NCBI GenBank assembly: GCA_035316005.1
Contig: DATFXK010000131.1
Location: 1 to 7,032, forward strand
Source of the DNA: JALZAA01 sp035316005
Lineage (GTDB): Bacteria; Actinomycetota; Acidimicrobiia; IMCC26256; JACDBD01
Length of the DNA stretch: 7,032 nt
Direction: 5' to 3'
A model generated the notes under the pieces. The model did no database searches. It was not told where the DNA came from and saw nothing but the letters and a program-made list of their open reading frames with translations. This document shows positions 6,126 through 7,032 of the stretch, piece after piece. Made by a program: the position numbers and the translations under genes. Numbering within the stretch: the stretch's first letter is position 1; every line of letters starts with the position of its first letter.

Positions 6126-7032
6126 ATGGCCATCGACGTGAGCACGCTGTCGACCCGGCCCCTCGACCCCGTCATCGACGAGGAGCTGGACAAGTTCGAG
6201 GAGGGCGTCCGCCAATACCTTGCCGGTGAGCTCGAGGAGGACGTCTTCCGCGTCTTCCGGCTGAACCAGGGCATCTACGGCCAGCGCCAGGGCGGCCACA
6301 ACCAGATGGTGCGGGTCAAGGTCCCGCACGGGTCGCTCAACCCGGAGCAGCTGGAGATGCTCGCCTACCTCGCCGACGAGTACTCGCGGGGGTGGGCGCA
6401 CCTGACCACGCGCCAGAACGTGCAGATGCACTTCGTGCAGCTGGAGCAGACGCCCGAGGTGCTGCGGCACCTGGCGTCCGTCGACCTGACGACCCGCGAG
6501 GCGTGCGGCGACACCGTGCGCAACGTGACCGGCTGCCACCTCGCCGGCGCGTGCCCGTTCGAGGTGCTCGACATCAGCCCGTGGGCGCAGGCCACCACCG
6601 AGTTCTTCCTGCGCAACCCGTACGCGCAGCGCCTGCCCCGAAAGTTCAAGATCAACTTCTCGGGCTGCGTCACCGATTGCGGCCAGGCCATGTTCAACGA
6701 CGTCGGCGTGATCGGCGTGAACCGGCCCAAGCCCGACGGCACGCTCGAGCCCGGCTTCAAGGTGTTCGTCGCCGGTGGTCTCGGCGCCAACCCGCATCCG
6801 GCGCAGGCGCTCGAGGAATTCACGCCGCGCGAGCAGCTGATGCCGACGCTCGAGGCGATCGTGCGGGTGTTCGACCACTACGGCAACCGTGACAACAAGC
6901 TCCGGGCGCGCATGAAGTGGCTCGTCGACACGATGGGCATGGACGAGCTGCGCGAGCGCATCTTCAAGGAGCGCAAGTTCCTGCCCGCCGCCACGAGCTA
7001 CCAGGGCGGTCTACCGGACGCGGTCCGGGAAA
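6126..7032 (+). CDS. Siroheme/[4Fe-4S] nitrite/sulfite reductase, N-terminal half (3' end outside window)
   Basis: Enzymes of this family reduce nitrite to ammonia or sulfite to sulfide by six electrons, usually from ferredoxin, in assimilation. The 302 visible codons cover the first of the family's two repeated halves. The ferredoxin-like half-domain is at about 55-120 and contains HLTTRQNVQMHFV (Arg96, a siroheme-contact position). The siroheme/FeS domain then starts at ACGDTVRNVTGC (126-137). Cys137-x5-Cys143 and Cys181-x3-Cys185 form a complete [4Fe-4S] motif, followed by FNDVGVIGV and a VAGGLGANPHPA segment. In Mycobacterium NirA the corresponding first half lacks these cysteines and the cluster sits in the second half, so this placement is notable. 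Nitrite and sulfite preference cannot be decided from this half. The ATG at 6126 has GGAGG five bases upstream. The gene is divergent from the phosphoesterase; its 3' neighbours are not visible. Confidence 0.92.
   Translation, partial: MAIDVSTLSTRPLDPVIDEELDKFEEGVRQYLAGELEEDVFRVFRLNQGIYGQRQGGHNQMVRVKVPHGSLNPEQLEMLAYLADEYSRGWAHLTTRQNVQMHFVQLEQTPEVLRHLASVDLTTREACGDTVRNVTGCHLAGACPFEVLDISPWAQATTEFFLRNPYAQRLPRKFKINFSGCVTDCGQAMFNDVGVIGVNRPKPDGTLEPGFKVFVAGGLGANPHPAQALEEFTPREQLMPTLEAIVRVFDHYGNRDNKLRARMKWLVDTMGMDELRERIFKERKFLPAATSYQGGLPDAVRE

Noticed and set aside
6076..6141. Short upstream frame (about 21 residues) ending inside the start of the reductase gene, considered as a regulatory leader peptide
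   Set aside because: It contains no cysteine, unlike attenuating leader peptides of sulfur genes. It has no Shine-Dalgarno, and its ATG is only two bases after the proposed -10, so it would not be in the transcript.
6072..6878. 268-codon minus-strand frame opposite the reductase
   Set aside because: Antisense to clear siroheme reductase motifs; low-complexity Val/Arg/Leu/His composition without any family signature.

Overview
This window is high-GC chromosomal DNA (about two-thirds G+C by eye) that looks actinobacterial. Three things point there: the order proS ... rimP-nusA, an actinobacterial LigC-type ATP-dependent DNA ligase, and TANNNT -10 elements. My best guess is a lineage such as Acidimicrobiia, but that is inference from the gene mix and not from a marker-gene comparison. 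Five of the six genes read leftwards (minus strand). The sixth reads rightwards from a divergent 108-bp gap.

In the minus-strand reading direction, right to left, the layout is as follows. A Tat-exported phosphoesterase/phospholipase C-like protein (4590-6017) is followed after 26 bp by proS, prolyl-tRNA synthetase (2845-4563). proS overlaps ligC (1778-2848) through an ATGA junction. A 222-bp regulatory gap (1556-1777) carries a TATACT -10 element, a strong intrinsic terminator hairpin and a small GNRA hairpin. Then come rimP (1040-1555) and nusA (from 1043 leftwards, running off the window edge), also joined by ATGA. To the right, a siroheme/[4Fe-4S] nitrite/sulfite reductase (from 6126) reads off the right edge.

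proS, rimP and nusA form a translation/transcription housekeeping block: tRNA charging, 30S maturation and transcription elongation/termination. A DNA repair ligase is translationally coupled in the middle of it. The terminator between the rimP promoter and rimP has the shape expected of an attenuator through which NusA could limit its own operon. The reductase belongs to sulfur or nitrogen assimilation and appears to be a separate transcription unit.

I found no mobile element, CRISPR array, tRNA or rRNA, and no obviously new multi-gene system. The items most worth a second look are the rimP-nusA leader, the unusual position of the iron-sulfur cysteines in the reductase, the apparently leaderless proS start, and ligC inside a translation operon. 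No gene-free stretch exceeds 300 bases.
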